Source: Morganella morganii
GTDB lineage: Bacteria; Pseudomonadota; Gammaproteobacteria; Enterobacterales; Enterobacteriaceae
DNA: 64,000 nucleotides
NCBI RefSeq assembly: GCF_019243775.1
Contig: NZ_CP069157.1
Location: 434,001 to 498,000, forward strand
Direction of reading: 5' to 3'
The notes below the pieces were generated by a model. That model was not told the origin of the DNA, made no database searches, and was given only the letters and a program-made list of their open reading frames with translations. Positions 25,845 to 35,100 of this stretch are shown here, piece by piece (the stretch's first letter is position 1; the number at the start of each line of letters is the position of its first letter). Made by a program: the position numbers and the translations under genes.

Positions 25845-27245
25845 TTAACTCCGTACCGGTTTTATCATCAGTGTCAGGCGGTACGCCGCCATGCTCACCA
25901 GGAAGGAGACAAACAGCCCCAGACTGGAATTCTCAAACACACCGGTGGCAAACGGTCCGTTAATAAAGCCGGTGTTGGTGACCAGCAGCCCGGCAACCGA
26001 GCCGCCGAGCCAGCACAGGAAGGTCGGCCAGATAACCCCGGTGTCGCCGTAGAGCGAAACTTCGTCGTAACCGGCGGTTTTGTGTTTGCAGTAGTAATCG
26101 GTGATAAAAATCGCCGCCCAGGATGCGAGGAACAATCCGCAGAACACCAGGAATGAAATAAACGGCCCGAGGAAATCACCGGAAACAAACAGAACATAAA
26201 TCGCGATCGCCAGCACAATCACGCCATCAAGAGCAACGGCGGTGCGCTGTTTGAGTTTGATGCCCATGCTCAGCAGGTTGAGACTGGCGGAATAGAGGCT
26301 GAGGACGGCGATAGTGACAATCCCTGCCACCGCAGCGGCCAGATACGGCACCGCCATCCAGGACGGCAGCAGACCGCCGATTGCGGCAATCGGGTTCTCT
26401 TCCGCTGCCAGATCAGGCAGTTGCGCGGTCAGCAGAATACCGGTCAGGATCAGAAGTAACAGCGGCAGTGCGGCCCCGCCGACCACTGAGCCGAAAATAC
26501 GGCTGTGGGATGAGGACGGGCTCTGGTCACGGCTGTAATCTGCCCCGGCAATCGCCCAGCTGATCCCGGTTCCGGCGGCGATAATGGACACCGCAGGCAG
26601 GAAACCGGTGATCCAGTTACCGGAAGGACGGCTGATCAGCGCCTGCCAGTCTGCGGTCGCAAGCAGCCAGAGGACGACAAACAGGGTCATCGCCCCGAAA
26701 ATACGCGTGATCCATTTCTGCATCAGCAAAACGGTGTTCTGCCCGAGAATACTGACCAGCACCGTCAGTCCGCCGAACAGTATCAGCGCGATAGCGGTCA
26801 TCAGGTGTCCGCTGCCCAGCCCGATGGCGGTGAACAGCGCCGCCAGGGTCAGGGTGCCGGTGATGATATTCACCGCTTCCCAGCCCATCAGGTTAAACCA
26901 GCAGAAAGCCGTCGGCGCGATATTACCGCTTTTGCCGAAGCTGGCGCGGGAAAGGGTGAGGGTGGTGGTCCGGCCGATTTTACCGGCGATACTGGTGATC
27001 CCCACTAAAATAAAGGAGGCGACACCAACCACTGCCGCTAAAACCGACTGAAAGAAGGACAGCCCGAACGACACAATAATCGCGCCGTAGACCACGCCGA
27101 GAATGCCGATATTAGCGGCACACCAGACAAAGAACAGTTCGGCGGGTTTTTTGGTCTGCCGGGAAGGCGGGATCAGGCCGATCCCCAGTTCTTCGATGGT
27201 CGGATCGGTTTTGTTCAACGCTGAAGGTACAGATTGCTGACTCAT
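25845..27245 (-). CDS. NCS1-family nucleobase/nucleoside permease
   Basis: Inner-membrane symporter of 466 aa and about 12 helices. NCS1 features are the N-terminal GIGLIPPSRQTKKPAELFFVW, helix 1 AANIGILGVVYGAIIVSFGL, GRTTTLTLSRASFGKSGNIAP in helices 2-3, and GTGISWAIAGADYSRDQSPSS (the Ala-Asp-Tyr-Ser-Arg motif of the CodB/PucI group). The C-terminus resembles cytosine permease (FITDYYCKHK). It overlaps the glycohydrolase gene by 4 bp. E. coli has an MFS nucleoside carrier (YegT) at this place in the otherwise similar yegTUV operon, so a nucleoside or base substrate is inferred. Confidence 0.87.
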   Translation of the reverse strand: MSQQSVPSALNKTDPTIEELGIGLIPPSRQTKKPAELFFVWCAANIGILGVVYGAIIVSFGLSFFQSVLAAVVGVASFILVGITSIAGKIGRTTTLTLSRASFGKSGNIAPTAFCWFNLMGWEAVNIITGTLTLAALFTAIGLGSGHLMTAIALILFGGLTVLVSILGQNTVLLMQKWITRIFGAMTLFVVLWLLATADWQALISRPSGNWITGFLPAVSIIAAGTGISWAIAGADYSRDQSPSSSHSRIFGSVVGGAALPLLLLILTGILLTAQLPDLAAEENPIAAIGGLLPSWMAVPYLAAAVAGIVTIAVLSLYSASLNLLSMGIKLKQRTAVALDGVIVLAIAIYVLFVSGDFLGPFISFLVFCGLFLASWAAIFITDYYCKHKTAGYDEVSLYGDTGVIWPTFLCWLGGSVAGLLVTNTGFINGPFATGVFENSSLGLFVSFLVSMAAYRLTLMIKPVRS

Positions 27246-28291
27246 GACATCATCCTGTTCGTCGCGGCATACTCCTGTCTGAACTGTGCCAGACGGCGGG
27301 CATACGGCGTAAAATCGATATTATTTGTATGATTTATCAATGCGATACTGTCAGCATCAAAACTGTCAATGCCGTGAATTGCGCCGCAGATGGCCGTCGC
27401 CATGGCACCGATGGTGTCCGTGTCGCCGCCGAGATTTGCAGCCAGTACCGCACAGCGTACGGGATTGGTGTTGGCTAAATCCGCGAGTGCAATTGCACAC
27501 GGGATAGACTCAATATTATCCATACCGGCGCCGACTATCTCATAGAGATCGGTCAGTGCCTGCTCTTCGTCCGTGCGCCCGCGGACCACATTGAGGGCGT
27601 ACATAATCCTCCGTCCCAGCAATGGGCTGAAGGTGGACTCAAACCGGCGCTGAACAGTGTCAGCCAGCGGTATGACAGCCTGTTTTATCGCAGACCAGTC
27701 AGTGCCCTCAACAGCCAGACTAACGGCCCGCGCAATCACAACAGCACCGGCAATGGCGATATCGGATTTGTGGGTCGGCAGACAGGAGAGCCTGACCTGC
27801 TCAATAAAACGATCTGTATTATATGATGGCATCAGGCAACCGACGGGCGCGACACGCATCGCGGAACCGTTGGTCACACCATTTGCCTCTATTTTATCTA
27901 AAGGTATTCCCTGGTGTATGGCATTCAGCGCAGCTTTTGATGTCGGCCCCAGAATATTTTTTTCAAACGCGTTTATCCGGGTGGCCCACGCCATTATGTG
28001 ACGGGCGATCGTCTGCGGGACGACAGCACCGTGCTCCTCAATAATGGCATCCATCAGGGCAACACACTGACTGGTGTCATCGGTAAATTCCCCGGCAACA
28101 AACTCGTTGGCGGCAATATTCTCCTCAGGCCCCGGCAGGAAAGTATCAATCCAGCCGAAGTGCTGACGGACCCGGCTCTTCGGCCAGAGTTCCGACGGCA
28201 TGCCCATGGCGTCCCCGGTTGCCTGCCCGTAAAGACAACCGAGAATACGTTTTTCTGTCACATTTAACGGGACTGCTGCTGATTGTGTCAT
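27242..28291 (-). CDS. yegU: ADP-ribosylglycohydrolase-family protein (YegU-like)
   Basis: A 349-aa soluble hydrolase with the dinuclear-magnesium ADP-ribosylglycohydrolase fold. Key elements are GCLYGQATGDAMGMPSELWP at the N-terminus, the metal-binding EFTDDTSQCVALMDAI, NGSAMRVAPVGC, and the C-terminal LAANLGGDTDTIGAMATAICGA with the GGDxDT metal signature. Fold members cleave N-glycosidic bonds in ADP-ribosyl groups or nucleoside-like compounds. In this operon (permease, glycohydrolase, sugar kinase) it probably splits an imported ribosylated compound before phosphorylation. It is the first gene of the operon, divergent from the GntR/UTRA regulator. Confidence 0.88.
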   Translation of the reverse strand: MTQSAAVPLNVTEKRILGCLYGQATGDAMGMPSELWPKSRVRQHFGWIDTFLPGPEENIAANEFVAGEFTDDTSQCVALMDAIIEEHGAVVPQTIARHIMAWATRINAFEKNILGPTSKAALNAIHQGIPLDKIEANGVTNGSAMRVAPVGCLMPSYNTDRFIEQVRLSCLPTHKSDIAIAGAVVIARAVSLAVEGTDWSAIKQAVIPLADTVQRRFESTFSPLLGRRIMYALNVVRGRTDEEQALTDLYEIVGAGMDNIESIPCAIALADLANTNPVRCAVLAANLGGDTDTIGAMATAICGAIHGIDSFDADSIALINHTNNIDFTPYARRLAQFRQEYAATNRMMS

Positions 28292-28402
28292 TTATTATTA
28301 TCTGAACTGGTGTTGAATGAATTAAGAACAACAAATCATATTATTGGTATAAAACTGCTGTGGAGCCTTTGTCTTTATAGAGTATATAATAGACGACAAA
28401 TA

Positions 28403-28423
28403 AGTCCAGTTGTAGTCCAGTTG
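28403..28423. repeat. Tandem 10-bp direct repeat, candidate operator of the yegUV-like operon
   Basis: AGTCCAGTTG occurs twice with 1 bp between (11-bp period, one helical turn) in the divergent promoter region between the glycohydrolase gene and the GntR/UTRA regulator. It may be the operator; GntR/HutC sites are usually palindromic, so this is tentative. Confidence 0.45.
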
Positions 28424-28510
28424 GATTGATTTTAATCAGTATGTGATAGCGGACACAAAAGTTGCTACACTGTTTTCAGCCGTTATCCGCAGCATGACAG
28501 GAACCTATTT

Positions 28511-29248
28511 GTGGAACATGATTTTCTCACTTTTTTACAGCACAGGCTTGATCAGCAATCAACTGTTCCGTTATATCTTCAGCTAAAACAAGGGATTGAA
28601 GAAGCCATCACACAAAAGCAGCTGACGCACGGTTGTGTTCTGCCGTCTGAACGCCGTTTGTCGCAGTCGCTGGGGGTATCCCGCGTTACGGTGGTGAAGG
28701 CACTGGACTTACTGCTGAAACAGGGCCTGGTGGTGAAACATCACGGCAAAGGCACGCAGATTAATCTGCCGGTGCAGTACAACCTGTCCGGCGGCGGTTT
28801 TTCCGCGCAGGCCGCCGGCAGCGGCAAGGTGTCCAACCGCTGGCTTATTCGTCAGCTGGACTCTGTGCCGGACTCACTGGCCCCGGAACTGGAATTATCC
28901 GCAGGTGATACGATGGCGGTGATCAAACGTGTCCGGCTGGTGGATGATATTCCGGTCTCGCTGGAAACCATGTTTATCCCGGAGGCGTTTCTGCCGCGTC
29001 CTGATCTGCTGGACGGTTCTCTGTATGCGCACTGGCTGGCGCAGGGAATTGAGCCGGATGTGCAGGAATATGCTCTCTCTATCTGTCACCCGACCGCGGA
29101 GGAGGCAAAACTGCTTTCTATTCCGCCGACAGCCTCACTGATGAAAATTATCCTCAGAAGCCGCGACAAGCTGGGCAGGGTGCTGGAGTACGGTACGGCT
29201 ATCTGCCGCAGTGATTTTTATCATTTCCACTTTACTGTAAAAGCCTGA
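28511..29248 (+). CDS. yegW: GntR/HutC-family regulator with UTRA ligand domain (YegW-like)
   Basis: A 245-aa regulator. The winged helix spans about residues 15-85 (PLYLQLKQGIEEAIT, then GCVLPSERRLSQSLGVSRVTV and LLKQGLVVKHHGKGTQI). A UTRA domain (about 105-243) includes VIKRVRLVDDIPVSLETMFI and the typical end LEYGTAICRSDFYHFHF. The start is GTG 28511, preceded by AGGAA. It is divergent from the glycohydrolase-permease-kinase operon and is its probable regulator, with an intermediate of that pathway as ligand (inference). It ends in a bidirectional terminator shared with hisRS. Confidence 0.9.
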   Translation: MEHDFLTFLQHRLDQQSTVPLYLQLKQGIEEAITQKQLTHGCVLPSERRLSQSLGVSRVTVVKALDLLLKQGLVVKHHGKGTQINLPVQYNLSGGGFSAQAAGSGKVSNRWLIRQLDSVPDSLAPELELSAGDTMAVIKRVRLVDDIPVSLETMFIPEAFLPRPDLLDGSLYAHWLAQGIEPDVQEYALSICHPTAEEAKLLSIPPTASLMKIILRSRDKLGRVLEYGTAICRSDFYHFHFTVKA

Positions 29249-29254
29249 AAGCAA

Positions 29255-29280
29255 AAAAGCACTGTAAAAACAGTGCTTTT
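29255..29280. terminator. Bidirectional terminator between yegW-like gene and hisRS
   Basis: A perfect 11-bp stem AAAAGCACTGT / ACAGTGCTTTT with an AAAA loop has A and T tracts on both sides. It lies between two convergent genes. Confidence 0.9.
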
Positions 29281-29302
29281 GTTTATATTACGTTGCTGTT
29301 TA

Positions 29303-30574
29303 TCAGGCCATCGCAGTGATGGTTTTATTCAGAAACGCATTGGCGAGGGTGTCTGCGGTGAGGGTTTCATTGGTGTTCGCCGCCAGATCCCACAGGCCGA
29401 CCTGGCCGTCACGGTTGAGCGTCACGATGTAACGGCAGCCGGATTTCAGCGCATTGCTGTGCTGACGCTTCAGTTTGGCACTGGTGAAATCATTGAGGAT
29501 TTTATATTGCGGCAACTGATGGCGCAGTGTGTTAGCCAGTAACAGCGCTTCCACATTCTGTGCCGGATCTTCATAAGTCACCACAATATCCGGCTGATTC
29601 ACAATATCTTTATCCAGGCCGAGAGTCTGGATCAGCAGTAACAGCCGTTCGATCCCGATAGCAAACCCGGAAGCCGGTAACTGTTTGCCGCTGAACAATT
29701 CAACCAGACCATCGTAACGGCCACCGCCGCAGACTGTCCCCTGTGAACCCAGCTCTTCCGTGATCCACTCAAATACGGTACGGGTGTAGTAATCCAGTCC
29801 GCGGACCAGACGCGGGTTGACCACATAAGCAATATTTTCACTGTCCAGCAGACGGCGCAGATCATCAAAGTGCTGCTGTGATTCCTCACCGAGGAAGTCC
29901 AGCAGGCGCGGTGCTGCTTCAATCATCTCCTGCATATCCGGGTTTTTGCTGTCCAGGATACGCAGCGGGTTGGTTTCCAGACGGCGCAGGCTGTCCTCAT
30001 CCAGCAGCGCTTTGTGCTGCATAAAGTAATTCACCAGCTGCTGACGGTGCTCTGAGCGCTCTTCCGGTGTCCCGAGGGAGTTAATCTCAAGGCGGACGTG
30101 TTTATCCACGCCGAGCGCCTTAAAGATATCTTTCACCATAAAGATAAGCTCTGCATCCACATCCGCCCCCGGCATGCCGAAGGTTTCCACCCCGAACTGA
30201 GTGAACTGACGCAGACGGCCTTTCTGCGGACGCTCATAACGGAACATCGGGCCCTGATACCACAGGCGCTGCGTGGTGTTGTAGCACATGTTGTTCTCAA
30301 TCACGGTCCGGACGCAACCACTGGTACCTTCCGGGCGCAGGGTGATGTGCTCGCCGCTTTTATCGAGGAAGTTATACATCTCTTTTGAGACGATATCGGT
30401 GGATTCACCGACCGCGCGCTCAAACAGGGCAACCGGTTCCAGAATCGGCAGCCTGACCTCCTGATAGCCGTAGCGGGAAGTGATATTCCGGATCCGGTTT
30501 TCCAGCCACTGCCAGACCGGTGTTTCTTCCGGAAGCACACTTCTCATCCCTCTGATTGACTGAATCTTTTCCAT
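29303..30574 (-). CDS. hisRS: Second histidyl-tRNA synthetase of the histidine decarboxylase cluster
   Basis: A 423-aa class II synthetase that looks fully active. It has LRPEGTSGCVR, motif 2 MFRYERPQKGRLRQF followed by FTQFGVETFG, the histidine-specific LVRGLDYYTRTVFEW with the catalytic Arg, GGGRYDGL, motif 3 ASGFAIGIERLLLL, and the C-terminal anticodon-binding domain. ATG 30574 is chosen because AGAGGA lies upstream and it gives the usual start MEKIQSIRGMRS; a longer reading would add 17 residues inside hdcT2. It closes the hdc cluster, as described for M. morganii. It may keep His-tRNA charged while the decarboxylase drains histidine. The housekeeping hisS should be elsewhere. Confidence 0.92.
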   Translation of the reverse strand: MEKIQSIRGMRSVLPEETPVWQWLENRIRNITSRYGYQEVRLPILEPVALFERAVGESTDIVSKEMYNFLDKSGEHITLRPEGTSGCVRTVIENNMCYNTTQRLWYQGPMFRYERPQKGRLRQFTQFGVETFGMPGADVDAELIFMVKDIFKALGVDKHVRLEINSLGTPEERSEHRQQLVNYFMQHKALLDEDSLRRLETNPLRILDSKNPDMQEMIEAAPRLLDFLGEESQQHFDDLRRLLDSENIAYVVNPRLVRGLDYYTRTVFEWITEELGSQGTVCGGGRYDGLVELFSGKQLPASGFAIGIERLLLLIQTLGLDKDIVNQPDIVVTYEDPAQNVEALLLANTLRHQLPQYKILNDFTSAKLKRQHSNALKSGCRYIVTLNRDGQVGLWDLAANTNETLTADTLANAFLNKTITAMA

Positions 30575-30584
30575 TTTTAGTCCT

Positions 30585-32027
30585 CTATATACAGTTTCTC
30601 TGTGAGAAATTCCGGCTGTCATCATTGTCAGCCGATAACGCCATCTCAGCGGTCTGCTCAGCGCAGATCCCCGGGATGTACGACAGGGCGAGCCCGGGAC
30701 GGGGATCAGTAGTGTTTTTTTCGCGGCGCATAATAAAAAACAGATACAGCGGAATGGTAAACATCTGCAGCACCATGCCCCAGAACAGCGGTTTGGTGCC
30801 GGCGCCTGTCAGCGCGACCATAATGAATCCCAGACCAATCAGGCTCAGAGTGGCGTAAATAATAAAGGTGCGCCCGTACTGCATTTTTTTGGCGATCATG
30901 GCGATCGGCAGGGAAATCACAGCAAATGCATACGGGATCAGACTGGCGGAGACCGCAAGAATAATGATATTGCGGAACTGCTGTTCCAGGCTTGGTGAGA
31001 TGGTGAGCAGCAGCACGGCGCTCATCATCCCGGCGGTACAAATCAGCCCTTTATACGGCACGCCGTGGCGGTTCACATCAGCAAAAAAACGCGGGAATGT
31101 GCCTTCTTCCGCCGCAGAGCTGGGAACTTCAGTCTGTAAAATCTGCCAGCCCGGTAATGCACCGAAGCAGGCAATAATCGCGAGCGCAGAGATAATCTGT
31201 CCCGCATGTTCGCCCCACAGATAACGGGCGGTATCAGCAAACGGTGCGGTGGAGTTAACAAGCTGTTCGTGGGGCAGGATCCCCATCATGACATTGGTGG
31301 AACTGAGATAGCAGGCGGCAGCAATAACCAGCCCGATAATGGTTGCCAGCGGAATATTGCGGTGCGGATTAGTCACCTGGGCGGATGAAACCGACGCGGA
31401 TTCAATTCCCAGATAGCCCCACAGCGAAATCGCGGCGGCGGCAAAAATAGCATCTGTGTTACTGGTCTGAGTAACATTAAAACTGGTGATATAACGTGTG
31501 TAATCAAAACTGGTCCAGCCGAAAATACTGATGCTCAGAATAACGGTGAGCATACAAAGGCCGGTAAAAATCTGCGCATAGCCGACGACTTTTGCGCCCT
31601 GCAAACCCAGCAGAACGAAAGCCCAGAGAATAATAATTGCGGTAATAGCGGCGTAAAGCGGAGTGTGAAGCTGCGGAAAGAAATAAGAGAGATAACCGAC
31701 ACCGGAGATCAGTAAGGCACAGTTGCCTATCCAGGTCGAAAGCCAGTAAAAAAGTGATGTCTGTAACCCGATATACTGCCCGAATGTCCGTCCGATATTG
31801 GCAATCACACCGCCTTTACAGGGGGAGATTTCACCGGTCTTGGCGAACACCAGCGCCAGTGCCAGTACGCCGCAGAAGGTCAGCAGTCCGCCCCACAGCG
31901 CGATGGAACCGATATGCGCGAGGGAGGAGGGTAACATAAACACGCCGCTTCCCATCATATTGGAAGCCGTCATAATGATCAGGGCTGTCAGGCCCATGCG
32001 GTGGGTGGATTTACCATTGGGAACCAT
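30585..32027 (-). CDS. hdcT2: Histidine/histamine antiporter-type APC transporter (HdcT2)
   Basis: A 480-aa, 12-helix amino-acid/polyamine antiporter of the APC superfamily (PotE/CadB group). Signatures are TASNMMGSGVFMLPSSLAHIG in helix 1, SLWGYLGIESASVSSAQVTNP in helix 6, and GWQILQTEVPSSAAEEGTFPRFF. Compared with HdcT1 it has the same layout with a divergent C-terminal tail. ATG 32027 follows GAGGACAAAATGGT. It lies 203 bp after hdc; the gap contains two hairpins. It likely exchanges external histidine for internal histamine, adding to proton consumption; the exact substrate pair is inferred from cluster membership. Confidence 0.87.
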   Translation of the reverse strand: MVPNGKSTHRMGLTALIIMTASNMMGSGVFMLPSSLAHIGSIALWGGLLTFCGVLALALVFAKTGEISPCKGGVIANIGRTFGQYIGLQTSLFYWLSTWIGNCALLISGVGYLSYFFPQLHTPLYAAITAIIILWAFVLLGLQGAKVVGYAQIFTGLCMLTVILSISIFGWTSFDYTRYITSFNVTQTSNTDAIFAAAAISLWGYLGIESASVSSAQVTNPHRNIPLATIIGLVIAAACYLSSTNVMMGILPHEQLVNSTAPFADTARYLWGEHAGQIISALAIIACFGALPGWQILQTEVPSSAAEEGTFPRFFADVNRHGVPYKGLICTAGMMSAVLLLTISPSLEQQFRNIIILAVSASLIPYAFAVISLPIAMIAKKMQYGRTFIIYATLSLIGLGFIMVALTGAGTKPLFWGMVLQMFTIPLYLFFIMRREKNTTDPRPGLALSYIPGICAEQTAEMALSADNDDSRNFSQRNCI

Positions 32028-32157
32028 ACCATTTTGTCCTCACAGAAATACTCCAGCTGCGGATGAGGGAGCAAAAAATCTCACGATCAGAGAACTGAGC
32101 CGTGTTTTTTGGTCTTTTTTCTTGCATCATCCTGTGTCGCTGTATAGGTTAGAGAGC

Positions 32158-32225
32158 GTTGCCGGCAGGATTGGCGTCTGCGCCGGCAACGAACCGTAAG
32201 GGGGCAGTGGATAATTACCACTGCC
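32158..32225 (-). other. Two hairpins between hdc and hdcT2
   Basis: Read in the direction of the operon, the first hairpin (GGCAGTGG / CCACTGCC, 32203-32225) starts 5 nt after the hdc stop codon. The second (GTTGCCGGC / GCCGGCAAC, 32158-32190) follows. Neither is followed by a T-run on the operon strand, so they look like mRNA-stabilising or processing elements or a leaky stop. On the opposite strand the first hairpin is followed by seven T, giving a good terminator for antisense transcription. Confidence 0.65.
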
Positions 32226-32230
32226 TTTTT

Positions 32231-33367
32231 TTATGCCGCGTGTAAGTTAAAATCCGCGATAACGTCGTCGATCAGTTTGTCGATCTGCGCGGTATCCAGA
32301 TGGTGCGCGGTGGTGATCAGGTGAGCCACGTCGCCGGACGTTGCCAGGCAATGTTCTCTCCAGACGCGTTCTGACGGGCAAGGGAACACAACAGTAATGG
32401 AGTTTTTGTTGCGCCATGCATTGATACCGGCTTTCTGCATACGGTCAACAGCGTACTGAGCCATATCCAGACTGCGGGTGATGCGGCGTTTCCATTCCTC
32501 AGTTGAATGTGAACGGATAGCTTCCCACAGCATCAGTGGTGTGTGACCGTTACGTGAACCGGTGATGGTTTTGTCGTGTGCGGAGATGTAGTCGATTTCA
32601 ACAGAAATACGATCCACGTTTTCTTTCTTCGCAACAACGATACCGCAAGGGATTGGCGAACCAATCATTTTGTGGCCGGAAACACCGATTGAGTCGATAC
32701 CGTCAGCAAAAGTGAATGGCTGTGCATCATCAACGAATGGCAGGATCATGCCGCTCAGTGCCGCATCAGCGTGCAGGTAGTAATCTTCACGTTTGATACC
32801 GGCTGCTTTCAGGCGTTTCTGGATTTCAGCGATATCATCAATAGCACCGCGGACAGTGGTACCGATGTTAGCGAAAATGATCGGATGCGCTTCTTTATCG
32901 TCAGCGATTTTTTTCATCAGATCGTCATAGTCGATTTCGCCGTTTGGCAGAGATTCAACAACCTGAGATTTGATACGCAGTAATTTAACGATTTTCGCAA
33001 CGGAATAGTGAGTATCTTTTGAATAGTACAGGGTACCGTCAGGGAAGATTTCACGGCCCAGGTAGCAACCGAACATGTTACCTTCGGTACCGCCGTTGGT
33101 CACATAACCCCAGCTTTGTTCAAACGGAATTTTGAACAGGTCTGCGAAATACTCCATCACTTCTTTCTCGAAATCGAAAGAGTTCAGCAGGTAGTTGCAA
33201 TATTCGCCCCAGTCACCGCAGTTGTTGATGGAGAAACGTAAGAAACGTTCCAGGTTGGTGTAATCGAAATCTGCTGATTCAGGATAGCCGATGTTGAAAT
33301 ACTGGTTTTTTACGCAATAAGCCCAGAATGCATCAAGTTTGTTTTGATCATTGATAGACAGAGTCAT
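32231..33367 (-). CDS. hdc: Histidine decarboxylase, PLP-dependent (Hdc)
   Basis: Converts L-histidine to histamine and CO2, consuming a proton. At 378 aa it has the length and sequence of the classic Morganella enzyme. PLP-binding residues include the H-A-D-A segment ([12 protein letters not shown], residues 197-207) and the Schiff-base lysine K233 (232 without the initiator Met) in [13 protein letters not shown]. The glycine-rich [17 protein letters not shown] binds the phosphate. ATG 33367 follows AGAGGTAATTAAGT. It lies 50 bp after hdcT1 in one operon. The system gives acid resistance and is the cause of histamine formation by this species in fish. A perfect FNR box precedes the operon. 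Confidence 0.97.
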   Translation of the reverse strand: MTLSINDQNKLDAFWAYCVKNQYFNIGYPESADFDYTNLERFLRFSINNCGDWGEYCNYLLNSFDFEKEVMEYFADLFKIPFEQSWGYVTNGGTEGNMFGCYLGREIFPDGTLYYSKDTHYSVAKIVKLLRIKSQVVESLPNGEIDYDDLMKKIADDKEAHPIIFANIGTTVRGAIDDIAEIQKRLKAAGIKREDYYLHADAALSGMILPFVDDAQPFTFADGIDSIGVSGHKMIGSPIPCGIVVAKKENVDRISVEIDYISAHDKTITGSRNGHTPLMLWEAIRSHSTEEWKRRITRSLDMAQYAVDRMQKAGINAWRNKNSITVVFPCPSERVWREHCLATSGDVAHLITTAHHLDTAQIDKLIDDVIADFNLHAA

Positions 33368-33417
33368 ACTTAATTACCTCTTGTTTTTCAAAAGTTAAGA
33401 CTGTGAAGCGGAGCAAA

Positions 33418-34779
33418 TCACGCTTTGTTTTGTTCGTCGTTGATGTACAGAATCTCGTTGCCTTTTTTCGCACGGCCTGCGGCCACGAAGCTGAACAGCG
33501 GGATAGTGATTGACATCATGACCAGACCCCAGAACATAGAATCAGAACCGGAACCTAACAGGGCAAAGACACAGTAGATAATGCCGATAACCACCAGGAC
33601 GTTATAGAAAATGAAGGTGCTGCCGCGGTTCATTTTTTTGGAAACCATGATGATTGGCAGAGAAATCAGTGCGTACATGTATGGCAGCAGGGATGCGAAG
33701 ACAGACATCAGAATGACGATTTCGAACTGTTTGGCCAGGTTTGGTGACGCGGTCATTAACAGCACCAGGCTCATCAGCACACCGGTGAAAATCAGGCTTT
33801 TCATCGGAACGTCATTTTTGTTCACATCGGAGAAGAATTTAGGGAACAGACCCTGGTTTGCACCGGCACGCGGACCTTCAGACTGCAGGATTAACCAGCC
33901 GGAGATAGAACCGAAGCAGGCGATGATACTCAGGATAGAGGCAACAGTACCGGCAGTTTCACCGAACATGTAACGGGCAGCATCCGCAAACGGCGCAGCA
34001 GAGTTAACCAGTTCTTCGTGCGGAACCAGACCCATGATAACGGTGCAGCTGCCGACGTAGCAGACTGACGCAATCAGCAGACCATAAACGGTTGCACGCG
34101 GTACAGTGTATTCCGGTTTGTCCACCTGGCCGCTGGAAACCACAGCAGATTCAACACCCAGGAAGCCCCACAGCGCGATAGATGCCGCAGTGATAATGGC
34201 AGTGGTATCGCTTTTACCGGTACCGTTATAAACCTGAGTAAACATCTGCGGATCGAACCAGAACCAGCCGATGACACCGACACCCAGAACAACAACCAGC
34301 ATGCAGCTTGCAGTGAATGACTGCGCACGACCGGCGACACGGGCACCGAAACTGGCTAATACCACGAAGCCCCACAGAATCGCGATAGCAACGACGCTGC
34401 CGATAGCAGGGTTTTTCAGTTCAGGGAAGAAGTAGCTGAGGTAACCGACACCGGCAACCAGCAGCGCGACGTTACCGACCCAGGCACTGATCCAGTAACA
34501 GACAGTGGTCTGGAAACCGATAAACGGACCGAAAGCATCGCTGGCGTAAGCCACGATACCGCCGTTACGCGGTGTGATAAGACTGGTTTTGGCGAAAACT
34601 AAGGCTAATGCGATAACACCAATGATTGTAAATAACCATCCCCATAAGGAGATGTAACCGACGCCCGCGAGGTTAGTCGGCAGCATGAACACACCGGAAC
34701 CCATCATATTTGATGCGGTTACCAGGGTCAGCGCGACCACCCCCATTTTATGGGCGGAACTGGCACTCATGTTTCCCAT
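33418..34779 (-). CDS. hdcT1: Histidine/histamine antiporter (HdcT1)
   Basis: A 453-aa, 12-helix APC antiporter with TASNMMGSGVFMLPTNLAGVG in helix 1, SIALWGFLGVESAVVSSGQVDKP in helix 6, and WLILQSEGPRAGANQGLFPKFF. It is the first gene of the hdc operon. ATG 34779 (MGNMSASSAHK) is preferred because ACAGGA sits at good spacing before it; a longer in-frame start at 34830 would add 17 residues without such a site. It is followed by hdc at 50 bp. It should import histidine in exchange for histamine and so couple decarboxylation to a proton-motive force. Confidence 0.92.
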   Translation of the reverse strand: MGNMSASSAHKMGVVALTLVTASNMMGSGVFMLPTNLAGVGYISLWGWLFTIIGVIALALVFAKTSLITPRNGGIVAYASDAFGPFIGFQTTVCYWISAWVGNVALLVAGVGYLSYFFPELKNPAIGSVVAIAILWGFVVLASFGARVAGRAQSFTASCMLVVVLGVGVIGWFWFDPQMFTQVYNGTGKSDTTAIITAASIALWGFLGVESAVVSSGQVDKPEYTVPRATVYGLLIASVCYVGSCTVIMGLVPHEELVNSAAPFADAARYMFGETAGTVASILSIIACFGSISGWLILQSEGPRAGANQGLFPKFFSDVNKNDVPMKSLIFTGVLMSLVLLMTASPNLAKQFEIVILMSVFASLLPYMYALISLPIIMVSKKMNRGSTFIFYNVLVVIGIIYCVFALLGSGSDSMFWGLVMMSITIPLFSFVAAGRAKKGNEILYINDEQNKA

Positions 34780-34874
34780 AATGCTTTTCCTGTAATGATT
34801 GTTTAATTGGAAAGGTGCACCCGATGACAATTACCGAGATACGGGAAACTTAATTTTTAAATGTCGTTCTAAAT

Positions 34875-34888
34875 TTGATATCGATCAA
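34875..34888 (-). promoter_or_regulatory. Perfect FNR box before the hdc operon
   Basis: TTGAT-ATCG-ATCAA matches the FNR consensus TTGAT-N4-ATCAA in all 10 positions. It is centred about 102 bp upstream of the hdcT1 start. If it acts from -41.5, transcription would begin near 34840 with a 60-nt leader. This implies anaerobic activation of histamine production. The 424-bp gap (34780-35203) is otherwise AT-rich and holds the palindromes listed next. Confidence 0.78.
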
Positions 34889-35100
34889 AAAAAAACAGCG
34901 CTTCTATAACAGTTTCAGCTGAAAATGAATATTTTATGTGCCGTTTTGCAGTAAGTGACTCTGTCCCCCTTTTTTGACGTGAATAATCGGACTTCTGGTG
35001 TGGTTATTATTTTACTTTTGTCATGTGTTAATTAACAAAGCAGGTAAGTAAAAAATAAATATACTTTTTTCAATACGATAAAAAAGAATGGCATTCAAAA

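Noticed and set aside
29303-30574. This HisRS gene as the housekeeping hisS
   Set aside because: It lies inside the hdc cluster as the fourth gene, the position described for the dedicated hisRS of M. morganii; housekeeping hisS of enterobacteria is normally beside ispG.
30575-30600. A T-box or other tRNA-sensing leader before hisRS
   Set aside because: The gap to hdcT2 is only about 10 bp, leaving no space for such a leader.
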